Assembly: GCA_937925335.1 (NCBI GenBank)
Contig: CALEWY010000007.1
Location: forward strand, 1-45,873
Reading direction: 5' to 3'
Length of the DNA: 45,873 bases
Source: an uncultured Acidimicrobiales bacterium
Lineage (GTDB): Bacteria; Actinomycetota; Acidimicrobiia; Acidimicrobiales; SZUA-35
The stretch's first letter is position 1; the number at the start of each line of letters is the position of its first letter. The position numbers were made by a program, and so were the translations under genes. This document shows, one piece after another, positions 35,001 to 43,071 of this stretch. The notes below the pieces were generated by a model. It did no database searches. It saw nothing but the letters and a program-made list of their open reading frames with translations, and had not been told where the DNA came from.

Positions 35001-36559
35001 CGATCCCAGTTGACGCGCGGCCGGAGCTCGGCGAACTCGTCGGACGGGTATCGGCCGGCGAGGAGGTCGAGCACCGACGAGAACGCTTCGTCGGAGATCT
35101 CAGCGAAGTTGGCAGCACCGCGCATCATGGCGGCGAGCTCGTCGACCGGCCAATCGTCGAGCGCGCAGGCGGCCACGATCTGTTGAGCCAACACATCGAG
35201 CGGGTTGCGCGGGTAGCGGGTCTCTTCGATCAAGCCCCGCTGCATACGATCGACCACAACAGCAGCCTCGAGCAGATCACCTCGGTGCTTCGGAAAGAGC
35301 TTGCCAACACTCGGTGCGCCCACCTGGTGGCCTGCTCGGCCAACGCGTTGCAGGCCTCGGCTGACGGCTCCCGGCGACTCGACCTGCACGACAAGATCGA
35401 CCGCACCCATGTCGATGCCGAGTTCGAGAGAGGACGTTGCAACAAGCCCCTTCAACACACCTCGCTTGAGTTCATCCTCGATGATCAGACGTTGCTCGCG
35501 ACTCAACGAACCGTGATGCGCCTTGACGAGTTCGCGACCCGGTTCAGGCGGACGCCCCTCCGCTTCCGCTGAGCGATTCTCGCCTTCCAACGCCAGTTCA
35601 TTGAGGCGCGTGGCCAACCGCTCCGACAGTCGGCGAGCGTTGACGAACACGATCGTGGATCGATGCTCCTCGATCAGCTCGAGCAGGCGAGGGTGCATGG
35701 CCGGCCAGATACTGCGGCGTGGAGGGCCTGCTGATGCGGGGCCCGACACCGGTTCGTCGTCGATCACCTCGCCGAGGCGCCCCATGTCTTCGACCGGTAC
35801 GATCACCTCGATGTCGAGTTCCTTGCGGACGCCGGCGTCAACGATGGTGACTGGGCGAGCTGCGCCCTTGTCGTCGTAGCCACCGAGGAAGCGAGCGATC
35901 TCTTCGAGTGGGCGCTGGGTGGCCGACAACCCGATGCGCTGAGGCGGCGAGTCGGTGATCTTCTCGAGCCGTTCGAGGGTGATCGCCATATGAGCGCCGC
36001 GCTTTGTGGCCGCCAGCGCATGGATCTCATCGATGATCACGGTTTCGACGCCAGCCAGCGTCTCTCGCACCTTGCTCGTGAGCATCAGGTAGAGCGACTC
36101 GGGCGTTGTGATCAGCAGGTCGGGCGGATGTTTCGCCAGCCGACGGCGTTCATCGGCCGGTGTGTCGCCAGTTCGGAGCGCAACCTCGGGCTCGGTGAAG
36201 GACTCACCAAGCCGCTCGGCGGCCAGCCGAACACCCTGCAGCGGACCTCGAAGGTTCTTCTCGACGTCGACCGCGAGCGCCCGAAGCGGTGAGATGTAGA
36301 GGATCCTCGTGCGGTGGTTGACGTCTTCGGGCCGAGGCTGGCTGGTGAGTTGATCGAGCCCCCAGAAGAACGCAGACAACGTCTTACCCGAACCCGTCGG
36401 AGCCAAGATCAGCGTGTGGTCTTTGTTGGCGATCGCTGGCCAACCCTGGGTTTGGGGCGGCGTTGGTTCGGCGAATGTGGTGCGGAACCACTCAGCCGAT
36501 GGGCGCGAGAACGAATCGAGCACGTCGCCCTTCGCCTTCTTCGCCCGCTTTCCGGCCAT
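32018..36559 (-). CDS. lhr: Lhr-family DEAD/DEAH-box ATP-dependent helicase
   Basis: A 1513-residue protein from ATG 36559, the normal length for full Lhr. Motif I APTGSGKT (53-60), Ia PLRALAVD, II DEIH (177-180, in IIDEIHALAATKRGAHMAIT), III SATQRP, then IV-VI including GRAGH. Downstream come the winged helix, the Lhr beta-barrel core and the C-terminal Lhr-CTD rich in winged helices (DRARSGLEELERQGRLVRGE). Lhr is a 3'-5' DNA:RNA helicase of DNA repair. In-frame sequence to 36715 adds a Cys/Arg-rich stretch without homology. Transcribed convergently with aqpZ and divergently from the DUF4214 gene. Confidence 0.96.
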   Translation of the reverse strand: MAGKRAKKAKGDVLDSFSRPSAEWFRTTFAEPTPPQTQGWPAIANKDHTLILAPTGSGKTLSAFFWGLDQLTSQPRPEDVNHRTRILYISPLRALAVDVEKNLRGPLQGVRLAAERLGESFTEPEVALRTGDTPADERRRLAKHPPDLLITTPESLYLMLTSKVRETLAGVETVIIDEIHALAATKRGAHMAITLERLEKITDSPPQRIGLSATQRPLEEIARFLGGYDDKGAARPVTIVDAGVRKELDIEVIVPVEDMGRLGEVIDDEPVSGPASAGPPRRSIWPAMHPRLLELIEEHRSTIVFVNARRLSERLATRLNELALEGENRSAEAEGRPPEPGRELVKAHHGSLSREQRLIIEDELKRGVLKGLVATSSLELGIDMGAVDLVVQVESPGAVSRGLQRVGRAGHQVGAPSVGKLFPKHRGDLLEAAVVVDRMQRGLIEETRYPRNPLDVLAQQIVAACALDDWPVDELAAMMRGAANFAEISDEAFSSVLDLLAGRYPSDEFAELRPRVNWDRVEGIVRGRPGAQRLAVTSGGTIPDRGLYGVFLPDGTRVGELDEEMVYESRAGETFLLGASTWRIEDITHERVVVTPAPGQPGKMPFWHGDGPGRPLELGRAMGAFVREITAVDPAAATERLIERHGCDELAASNLLLFLEEQKEATGRLPDDRTIIVERFRDEIGDWRICILSPFGAQVHAPWGMALQHRMTEQWGWDVELMWSDDGIVLRLPEAIDKVPVDELLIDPDELDELLVAQLPSSAMFAARFRECAARALLLPRRRPDRRTPLWQQRQKSADLLAVAAKYPSFPILLETTRECVNDMFDLPALRQVLGELRSRKVKVVSVDTDTASPMASSLIFGWIAQYMYGGDAPLAERRAAALSLDKEMLRDLLGAEELRELLDPGVLAALEAELQRTAESWRAKTVDHVEDLLRWLGPLTAEEIAERVDGTPTPEAWATLAVTELLTDRRIINAAVAGEGRLAASEDASRLRDALGVALPQGLPQAFTDPVGDPLGDLLTRYARTHGPFLTKQVAERYGLEEDRARSGLEELERQGRLVRGEFRPDGIEREWCHVEVLRVLRRRSLAALRKEVEPVEQDVLARFLPDWQHVGSRLRGVDGLAEVITALQGAALPASGLESDIFPARLADFRPADLDTLLTAGEVVWVGAGALGTGDGRVRLVWRDQAPALIPEPNDPPEGEIHDAIRARLAARGAVFWQELPEAAKDAGASYDDTSVLTALWDLVWAGEVTNDSLTPLRALTGGATPKKASGRGRRSAPRRPNMRALSRLGPPAGTGRWSLVAPLRQPPLTPTEIATTRALQFLERYGVLTREMALAEGAEGGFAGVYPILKELEDRGQVRRGYFVSGLGAAQFALPGAVDRLRDQRRTSSDEPDERPVVLAATDPAQPFGAAIPWPENDGRPARAIGAYVVLKDGRPLAYLERGGRSVTVFEGWADDPSWVEGLASLVRDKRVKKIEIHKINGQPPAEMPEARDLLTTHGFASGYKGPVLR

Positions 36560-36745
36560 CTGACAACCGTACCGACCCGCAGCGACAGCGGCCCAGCCAC
36601 ACGTCTGCAGCCCGCATCGCCCCGCACTTGAAAGCCGTCGCTCGATGCCCGCTTTCGAAGTCCCGCGGTCGGCGTGAACTTCGCCGCAAAGGAGCCCTGC
36701 TCCTCGAAGGAACAATGTTCCATCGGATGGAACGCCAAGAGGGGC

Positions 36746-38098
36746 ATGCGGCTTCTTCGGGTCCTCTTTCTCACCACAGCGCTCGCCATGTCATCGCTGG
36801 TCGGCGGTGCGGTCACACCGACGCCGGCGGCAGCGATGCCCGTACCTGCCTACACGTTTGAAGATGTTGCAGCGATCCCTTCGCTCACCGACGTGCATGC
36901 CCGTGTCTTCCGCCTCTACTGGGCTTTCTTCGACCGCAAACCGGACGCTCAAGGCGCTCTCTACTGGGCAAACCAGAACAACTCGTGTTGGTCGCTCAAT
37001 CGCATCGCCAACTTCTTCTCGACCTCCGATGAGTTCGTGGCCACCTACGGGACACTCACCAACGCCCAATACGTCGACCTCATCTATCGCAACGTGCTCG
37101 ATCGTGCCCCAGAGCCCGCCGGCCGTGACTTCTGGGAGGGTGAGCTCAACGCCGGCACCCGCACCAGGGTTCAACTGATGCTCGACTTCGCCTACGCCGA
37201 CGAGTTCGTGGCGAATCACCCGCTCCCATCCGACGGCAAGACCGACCTGGGCTGCTCGACGACGGCTCCCGACCTTCCAGAGCCTTCAGCAGCGAATGCG
37301 GTGCTCGCGTCGAGTTTGCCCAACGCAACGCTGCCCCTCGACACGTGCCCCGGCAGCACGATCGACCCTGGCAACAACGTCCTTGTCGATGGCCGAAGCG
37401 CCACGAACCTCGACGGCAGCTACATGCTCTTGGCGACAAACACCGACCGCATCGTCGCTCTCGGCCTTGTGAACGTTCCTCGCCAGGCGTTCGCCGACAT
37501 CAGTGGTGATGGGAACGTCGACGCGGTCGCCGCCATTCATTGCCTCTCGACACGATCGTCCTTCTTTGTAACCAACCCGGTCCTGTTCGTCTACGGCCAG
37601 ACCCCGGTTCGGCTCGATTACACCTCGAGCGCTGGACTCACCTCTGGCGAAGAACCGGTCGGTGTTCGTGCCGTCTTGGCCCGCCAAGACCGGATCGTCT
37701 TCTCATGGGCTGCCTCGTTCAACTTCCCGTTCTCAGGGAGGCCGTGGAACGACGAGCCGTGCTGTCCGTCGATCGAGTTCATGTCCGAAGTGACCGCCAG
37801 CCCGACACCGAACGTCACGATGCTCGACAAGTACAGCCCGCAGATCTCGGCCCGAGCAATCCTCGATGCAGCCACTCGGGGCGACGACTTCATCGAAGAT
37901 GTCGATGCTCTCACCCTTGCGATGCTCCGAGAGTGGCTACCGGCGGGCTCGACCTACTCGGACTTCCAGTGCACCTACGTCGCCGTGAACGTGATCCGTT
38001 GCGGAGCCATCGCCTCGACCGGGCCAGCGATTCAGTTCGATCTCGGCATCACCAATCGAGGTCGCTGGGTGACGTCAAGCCCGATGGCGTTCATCTAG
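36746..38098 (+). CDS. Secreted DUF4214-domain protein
   Basis: A 450-residue protein from ATG 36746. Residues 1-30 are a signal peptide (LLRVLFLTTALAMSSLVGGA, cleavage after AAA). A DUF4214 region occupies about 45-155 (RLYWAFFDRKPDAQGALYWA, YRNVLDRAPEPAGRDFWEGE), a module found in S-layer and other surface proteins. The C-terminal ~290 residues are beta-rich with several Cys pairs (DEPCCPSIEF, FQCTYVAVNVIRCG) that suggest disulfides; no catalytic motif is recognised. The AGAGGGG just before the ATG is too close for an ordinary ribosome-binding site, so an earlier non-ATG start cannot be excluded. Confidence 0.78.
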   Translation: MRLLRVLFLTTALAMSSLVGGAVTPTPAAAMPVPAYTFEDVAAIPSLTDVHARVFRLYWAFFDRKPDAQGALYWANQNNSCWSLNRIANFFSTSDEFVATYGTLTNAQYVDLIYRNVLDRAPEPAGRDFWEGELNAGTRTRVQLMLDFAYADEFVANHPLPSDGKTDLGCSTTAPDLPEPSAANAVLASSLPNATLPLDTCPGSTIDPGNNVLVDGRSATNLDGSYMLLATNTDRIVALGLVNVPRQAFADISGDGNVDAVAAIHCLSTRSSFFVTNPVLFVYGQTPVRLDYTSSAGLTSGEEPVGVRAVLARQDRIVFSWAASFNFPFSGRPWNDEPCCPSIEFMSEVTASPTPNVTMLDKYSPQISARAILDAATRGDDFIEDVDALTLAMLREWLPAGSTYSDFQCTYVAVNVIRCGAIASTGPAIQFDLGITNRGRWVTSSPMAFI

Positions 38099-38118
38099 CA
38101 GGGTGCCGCTGAGTACGA

Positions 38119-38190
38119 GGACGGCGCTTTCGAGCGCCCCGCAGTCCTCCCGTGAATCGGCTCCGGAGCCCCGGGTGGGGGCGGCTCCGG
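38119..38190. terminator. Two hairpins between convergent DUF4214 and Hsp70-like genes
   Basis: GGCGCT-TTCG-AGCGCC (38123-38138) has the stable TTCG tetraloop and sits 25 nt after the DUF4214 stop. CCGGAGCC (38163-38170) pairs with GGCTCCGG (38183-38190). The 208-bp gap holds no gene, and these are the likely terminators for both strands. Confidence 0.5.
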
Positions 38191-38306
38191 GGCCGACAAG
38201 CGGGCGATTGATCTGCCAGATCAGAGCCCCCGGCCAGCACCGGCGTTTGGGCACGTGACGACAATCGTCGACGGCCACGCAACGAATGCGGCAACCAGCT
38301 TCGGAT

Positions 38307-40898
38307 CTACGGCTCGGAGGCGACGAGGGCGGCGCAGTTCTGGCCGGCGGTCAGTTCGAGCAACTCGGACTCACGTGTGTCGTCGAGGATGAACCCGTTC
38401 AACAGCCCGGCCGTGCCGGTGGCGTCGTCGCCGATCTGAACGTGGAAGCCGCCGACGCCGCTCTCCGCTGGGTCGAGCAAGAAGCGACCGCCAGAGACTT
38501 CGAGCTCTTCAACGGTTGTGCCGAGGGTGATGCCATTTGCCGTCTCGAGCGGTGGGCCGCCCGGATCAGACGTGAGGAACCAGCCTGCGAACTGGCCGTT
38601 CGGTAAGAACGTGAGCGTGATGCCATCCATCTGCGCCACCTCGTAGTCGCCGACGCAGCCGGCGGCAGCAATGGTCTCGCCCGGGCCCGCTCGAAGCGGC
38701 GTGATCATGTCGAGCACGGTGCGGCTATCAGCTCCAAAACCAATGAAGTCGGATTCAAACGTCAACTGATCGCGCAGGGTCAGCCCCTCCGAGGAGAGCA
38801 GGATCTCTGGCAACGCTGGCGACGGGCCAAGCACCTGAACGGAGCCATCATCGGCGATCTGAACCTCCGTCCACGAGGCTCCGGTGTCGGCGAACTGCGC
38901 CTGAGCGATCGGCACCTGTCGGATGAAATCGAAGGTCAACAACGCGAGCCGAGTCGGCATTGGGTCGAGGGACACGACATCGAACGTGTCGGCATTGAGC
39001 CGGCCGCCGAGCTGCGATCCAATACGAAGCCGCACGAACTGGCCGTCGCACTCCTCGACGAGTGCGAGCAGACCCTGTGGGCCTTCGGACAGAACCGAAT
39101 TGATCGAACTTCTGGCAAGGGTCGGACCAAGCTCACCCGTCGCATCGTCACGCACGACAAGATCGCCCTCGACGCATGCGTCGACGTCGTTCGTGACGAC
39201 AACGTACGTGCCGGTCCCGTCCAGGTTTGGTCCGAGCTCGTGGACGAATGGCCCGATCGCGCCGGCGCCATCATCGGGAGCGAAGGCATCGTCATCGGCC
39301 GGCGGGAGACCGTCTTCAGTCACGTTCGCATCGGGATCGGAGCTCGCTGTGCCGGAATCGGAGTCGACGGTGGTCGAACCGGTCTGACCAGCTTCCTCGT
39401 CGGTTTCAACTTGTGTCGTGTCCACCTGGGCACTGGGCGACGGATCGGCTTCGGATTGCAGCCCGGCGTCGGCTGCGGTCTCGCCGCCGCCGTTGCCACC
39501 CATCGCCCACACCATCATCGATCCGAGGGCGATCACGGCAACGGCCACGAACGCACCAACGGCAACCATCGGGAGTCGGCGAGGCTCGGCCGGTTCAGAC
39601 TCCGGGAGCGTGTCCGGTCCGCCCGGCGGTCGAGCTCCAGAGGCGATCGGAGCCGCACCGGCCGGCAGTGGCTCGGCGATGGTTTCGCCTCCGGGCGACA
39701 CGACGGCGGGTGTGACGTTCGGGCCCGAAACCGGCGCAGTATCGGGCAACGGAATGCCGCCGGCCATTCCCGCCGGAGATCCGCCAGGAAGCGGCGGCGA
39801 CAGACCCTCATCTCGAGTTGATCCGGCTTCATGAGTTGCTGCCGCGGCACCGAGCGCAACGGTGACTCGCGGGTCACCAGCGGTATTGACGACAACACCG
39901 GGGAACGCCTCAGCAACCATCTTGTGCACCAGCGGCATTCGGCTTCCGCCGCCGACCAGCTGGATCGATGTGAGATCAACGCCGGCGCTCACGTCTTGGA
40001 GCAATTCAATCGTTTCGGTGAGGTGCGGGGCGACCATCGCCTCGACCTCTTCAGTGGTGACCCGTTCGTGGATCATGCCGTCCGGCGTTGCCACCCGAAC
40101 CTCACCGTAGGGATGTGACGAGACCGCCTCTTTCACGCGCCGACATTCCGCCAGGAACTGCGTCGCCGATTGCGCCCACTCGGCATCGTCGGCCACTTGG
40201 AGCTTGTCCCAGATGTCGGGATCGATGCGATCACCAACCGCTTGCATGATCACTTCGTCGAGCAGCTCACCGCCCACGCTGTCAGTTCCGAGTGGCCGGC
40301 CGACCACTTCGAAACCAGCACTCGTCGCTCGGAGCAGGGCCGTGTCAAACGTTCCTCCGCCGAGGTCGTAAATCACATGCTGATCACCGACATTGACGGT
40401 TCCTGGCGCACCGAATGCCGCCGCGATCGGCTCGGGGATGAGGCGTACAGCTTCCAGGCCTGCTTCGTGCGCTGCATCGATCAATCGCGTTCGAAGACCG
40501 GAGCCCCACATCGCCGGAAACGTGAGGCGAACCTCCGAGGGGGATGAACCCTGCTGGCGGATCGCTTCGGTGGCAGCGTGGCGGATGATCGCCGCCGACA
40601 GCGTCACCGACGAATACGCGGCGCCACCGATCACAAGGGGTGCTCGATTGCCAAGCCGTCGTTTCGGTGAGCGCACGGCGCGACGAGGCCGGGTTCGTCC
40701 GAGATGGACGGCCGACGTACCAACGACGAGCGTTTCGTCTTCGTCGATGAACACAACGGAGGGGACACTTCGCTCTCCATCGACCTCGACCACTGACGGA
40801 GCACGATCACTCGACGACGCCACGACGACCGAGGAGGTCGAGCCGAAGTCGATCGAGAGGATCCAGTTTTTGTGCGGGGTTGGAGGAGTCATAGGCAA
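38307..40898 (-). CDS. Hsp70-type ATPase domain fused via a transmembrane helix to an exported domain
   Basis: An 863-residue protein. Residues 11-358 are a complete Hsp70/actin-like ATPase: phosphate-1 LSIDFGSTSSV, SPKRRLG, PEPIAAAFG, phosphate-2 IYDLGGGTFDTALL, adenosine motif LVGGGSRMPLV. No substrate-binding domain follows. Instead there is a ~80-residue Pro/Gly-rich linker, one TM helix (443-466, VAVGAFVAVAVIALGSMMVW), an acidic Ser/Thr linker, and a ~330-residue exported beta-rich domain with Cys that could pair (DACVEGD, EECDGQF, GCVGDYE, QNCAAL). It therefore appears to transmit ATPase state across the membrane, or to anchor a cytosolic chaperone-like switch. ATG 40892 is an equally good start. 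Function unknown. Confidence 0.85.
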   Translation of the reverse strand: MPMTPPTPHKNWILSIDFGSTSSVVVASSSDRAPSVVEVDGERSVPSVVFIDEDETLVVGTSAVHLGRTRPRRAVRSPKRRLGNRAPLVIGGAAYSSVTLSAAIIRHAATEAIRQQGSSPSEVRLTFPAMWGSGLRTRLIDAAHEAGLEAVRLIPEPIAAAFGAPGTVNVGDQHVIYDLGGGTFDTALLRATSAGFEVVGRPLGTDSVGGELLDEVIMQAVGDRIDPDIWDKLQVADDAEWAQSATQFLAECRRVKEAVSSHPYGEVRVATPDGMIHERVTTEEVEAMVAPHLTETIELLQDVSAGVDLTSIQLVGGGSRMPLVHKMVAEAFPGVVVNTAGDPRVTVALGAAAATHEAGSTRDEGLSPPLPGGSPAGMAGGIPLPDTAPVSGPNVTPAVVSPGGETIAEPLPAGAAPIASGARPPGGPDTLPESEPAEPRRLPMVAVGAFVAVAVIALGSMMVWAMGGNGGGETAADAGLQSEADPSPSAQVDTTQVETDEEAGQTGSTTVDSDSGTASSDPDANVTEDGLPPADDDAFAPDDGAGAIGPFVHELGPNLDGTGTYVVVTNDVDACVEGDLVVRDDATGELGPTLARSSINSVLSEGPQGLLALVEECDGQFVRLRIGSQLGGRLNADTFDVVSLDPMPTRLALLTFDFIRQVPIAQAQFADTGASWTEVQIADDGSVQVLGPSPALPEILLSSEGLTLRDQLTFESDFIGFGADSRTVLDMITPLRAGPGETIAAAGCVGDYEVAQMDGITLTFLPNGQFAGWFLTSDPGGPPLETANGITLGTTVEELEVSGGRFLLDPAESGVGGFHVQIGDDATGTAGLLNGFILDDTRESELLELTAGQNCAALVASEP

Positions 40899-40998
40899 GA
40901 AGATTCGAAGCGTGCCATCAATACGACGGCTTCCAGATCGGATCGGTTCGAATGTTTTTGCTTCGCTCTTGGTCTGATGCGGGTTCTAGAGTCAAGCC

Positions 40999-41940
40999 GT
41001 GACCGCATCTCCCCGCCCCTTCCGATTCGGCGTCCAGGCCAAGACCGCATCCTCGCGCCGCGAGTGGATCGAACTCGCCAAGAAAGCGGAGGATCTGGGC
41101 TTCTCGACGCTCACGATTCCCGACCACTTTGATGGGCAGCTCGCTCCCTCGATCGCACTGCAAGCAGCGGCCGATGCCACCACCGATCTTCGAGTTGGCG
41201 CATTGGTGTGGTGCAACGACTATCGACACCCCGTCGTGTTCGCCAACGAGATGGCGAGCCTCGACCTGCTGTCCGATGGCCGCCTCGAACTCGGTATCGG
41301 CGCAGGCTGGATGAAGAGCGACTACGACGCCGCCGGCATGCAGTACGACCGACCCGGGATCCGCATCGATCGAATGGTCGAGTCGGTGCACATCCTGAAG
41401 GGCCTGTTCGCTGACGGTGCCTACTCATTCGATGGTGAGCACTACACGATCACCGATCTCGATCTGCAGCCAAAGCCGTTGCAAAAGCCACACCCTCCGT
41501 TCTTGATGGGCGGTGGCGGTCCACGATTCCTCCGCCTGGCTGGAAAGCACGCCAACATCGTTGGCGTCAATCCAAACCTTCACGCTGGCGTGATCGACGC
41601 AAACACTGCGAGCGATGCAACCGCTGAGCGCTACGCCGAGAAGTTGTCGTGGGTTCGCGATGGCGCAGGCGACCGCTTCGACGACATCGAGCTCAACGTT
41701 CGAGTCTTCGTCGTCATGTTCACCGACGATCGACAAGGCACCGCCGAAATGCTCGCTCCCGGTATGGGCATGTCCGCCGATGACGCACTGCAATCGCCGC
41801 TCGCCCTCGTCGGCGATTCGTCTTCGATGATCGAGGACCTCGTCGCTCGCCGCGAAACCTACGGCTTCAGCTACATCGGTGTTGGCCCTGACGAGATGGA
41901 GAAGTTCGCTCCCGTCGTCGCCGAGTTGGCTGGCACGTAG
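40999..41940 (+). CDS. LLM-class F420-dependent oxidoreductase (resembles the MSMEG_2516 family)
   Basis: A 313-residue luciferase-like protein from GTG 40999. N-terminal FRFGVQAKTASSRREWIELA and GFSTLTIPDHFDGQLAPSIA match the TIGR03621-like group, and the cofactor-region segments LVWCNDYRHPVVFANEMASL, LLSDGRLELGIGAGWMKSDY and PFLMGGGGPRFLRLAGKHAN are typical. F420-dependent members act on varied cytosolic substrates; this one is unknown. It differs in sequence from the oxidoreductase at 3634. Transcribed divergently from the Hsp70-like gene, with 100 bp between. Confidence 0.9.
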   Translation: MTASPRPFRFGVQAKTASSRREWIELAKKAEDLGFSTLTIPDHFDGQLAPSIALQAAADATTDLRVGALVWCNDYRHPVVFANEMASLDLLSDGRLELGIGAGWMKSDYDAAGMQYDRPGIRIDRMVESVHILKGLFADGAYSFDGEHYTITDLDLQPKPLQKPHPPFLMGGGGPRFLRLAGKHANIVGVNPNLHAGVIDANTASDATAERYAEKLSWVRDGAGDRFDDIELNVRVFVVMFTDDRQGTAEMLAPGMGMSADDALQSPLALVGDSSSMIEDLVARRETYGFSYIGVGPDEMEKFAPVVAELAGT

Positions 41941-42015
41941 TCTGACGGTTCGCCGAGTTGGGATGCGCCAGCACCTCGTGGGAACCCTTGGGACGCACCT
42001 ACCGTTAGGGAGATC

Positions 42016-42432
42016 GTGACCAACAAGCCAGACCGAGTCGACTCTGAGGGAGAGGACGAGAGCCTTCGCAGCCTCCTCGAAGAAGCGGCCATCGAAGCTG
42101 AATATGCAACCGGTGAGCGCGAAGAGAGCGCCGAAGCAGCCCGATCGCACATCTTTGTGCGCCTGGCACGGATGACCTTCGGGTTCATCGTTTTGATCAT
42201 CGGCATCATCGCGATCCCGCTTCCCGGGCCCGGCTGGCTCATCGTCGCTGCGGGCCTCGCCATTCTCGCCAAAGACGTTGCGTGGGCCGAACGGTTGCTG
42301 CGTTACATCCGCAAGCGCGTTCCCGGCGTCCCTGAAGACGGCAAGATTCCCCCATCGACCATGGTCACCATGGCTGTCATCACCTTGGCTGCCGTTGCGG
42401 TGTCACTGTGGTGGACCCTCGGCCGCGGCTGA
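42016..42432 (+). CDS. PGPGW-motif (TIGR02611-like) small membrane protein
   Basis: A 138-residue protein from GTG 42016, behind TAGGGAG. A polar acidic N-terminus is followed by a helix (FGFIVLIIGIIAIPLPGPGW) with the defining PGPGW signature, a second helix (LIVAAGLAILAKDVAWAERL), a basic segment (RYIRKRVPGVPEDG) and a third helix (MVTMAVITLAAVAVSLWW). The family is widespread in actinobacteria but its role is unknown. It precedes the sigma-factor gene by 51 nt and may be in the same transcript. Confidence 0.88.
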   Translation: MTNKPDRVDSEGEDESLRSLLEEAAIEAEYATGEREESAEAARSHIFVRLARMTFGFIVLIIGIIAIPLPGPGWLIVAAGLAILAKDVAWAERLLRYIRKRVPGVPEDGKIPPSTMVTMAVITLAAVAVSLWWTLGRG

Positions 42433-42483
42433 CATTCTCGAACGGTCTGTAAGGATCGTTGCGATGACGGACATGTATGAGAT

Positions 42484-43071
42484 GTGTCCATTCTTGAGAT
42501 CACCCCAACGGTGACGACTTCGGATCAACGAACCGAACGCTTCCGCTCGGTCTACGACGAATCCTTCGCAGACATCGACGCGTACTGTCGTCGACGCCTC
42601 GACGCCACCTCCGCGAACGATGCGGTCAGCGAGGTCTTCCTTACCGCATGGCGTCGCTTCGACGACATGCCAGACGGAAGCGCCGCTCGACTCTGGCTCT
42701 TCGGCGTCGCACGAAACGTCATCGCCAATCAGCGACGATCCGCTGGCCGTCAGAACCAACTCCACCTTCGACTGGTCGAGGATCACGCCGTGACAAGACC
42801 CGAACAAGCTGCCGTCGACGGCGCCCTCAATGGCCCTCCTGTCGTCGAAGCCCTCGCCATGCTTTCGCCTGACGACGCCGAGGTCTTGCGCCTCGTGGCC
42901 TGGGAAGAGCTCAGCCACGCAGATGCTGGTGTCGTCCTCGGTTGCTCCGCCAACGCCGTCGGCGTTCGTGTCCACCGAGCCCGGCAACGGCTCGCCGACG
43001 CACTGTCCACCCTCTCGAACCCTGCCTCTGTTCCGACGATTCACGCCGACCAAAACGAGCCGAACTCATGA
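42484..43071 (+). CDS. ECF-type RNA polymerase sigma factor
   Basis: A 195-residue sigma factor. Region 2 is at about 22-90 (SVYDESFADIDAYCRRRLDA, SEVFLTAWRRFDDMP, ARLWLFGVARNVIANQRRSA, the -10-recognition helix) and region 4 at about 118-178 (EALAMLSPDDAEVLRLVAWE, LSHADAGVVLGCSANAVGVR, the -35 helix). GTG 42484 is the first in-frame start after a stop; GTG 42511 is a possible alternative. The stop overlaps the next start (ATGA), the usual sign of a sigma/anti-sigma pair. Confidence 0.92.
   Translation: MSILEITPTVTTSDQRTERFRSVYDESFADIDAYCRRRLDATSANDAVSEVFLTAWRRFDDMPDGSAARLWLFGVARNVIANQRRSAGRQNQLHLRLVEDHAVTRPEQAAVDGALNGPPVVEALAMLSPDDAEVLRLVAWEELSHADAGVVLGCSANAVGVRVHRARQRLADALSTLSNPASVPTIHADQNEPNS

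Noticed and set aside
34184..35572. 462-codon plus-strand frame inside lhr
   Set aside because: Fully antisense to conserved helicase motifs; no domain signal.
36091..36745. Earlier start for the DUF4214 protein at 36674
   Set aside because: The added residues are polar and would precede the signal peptide; ATG 36746 begins directly with a proper signal sequence.
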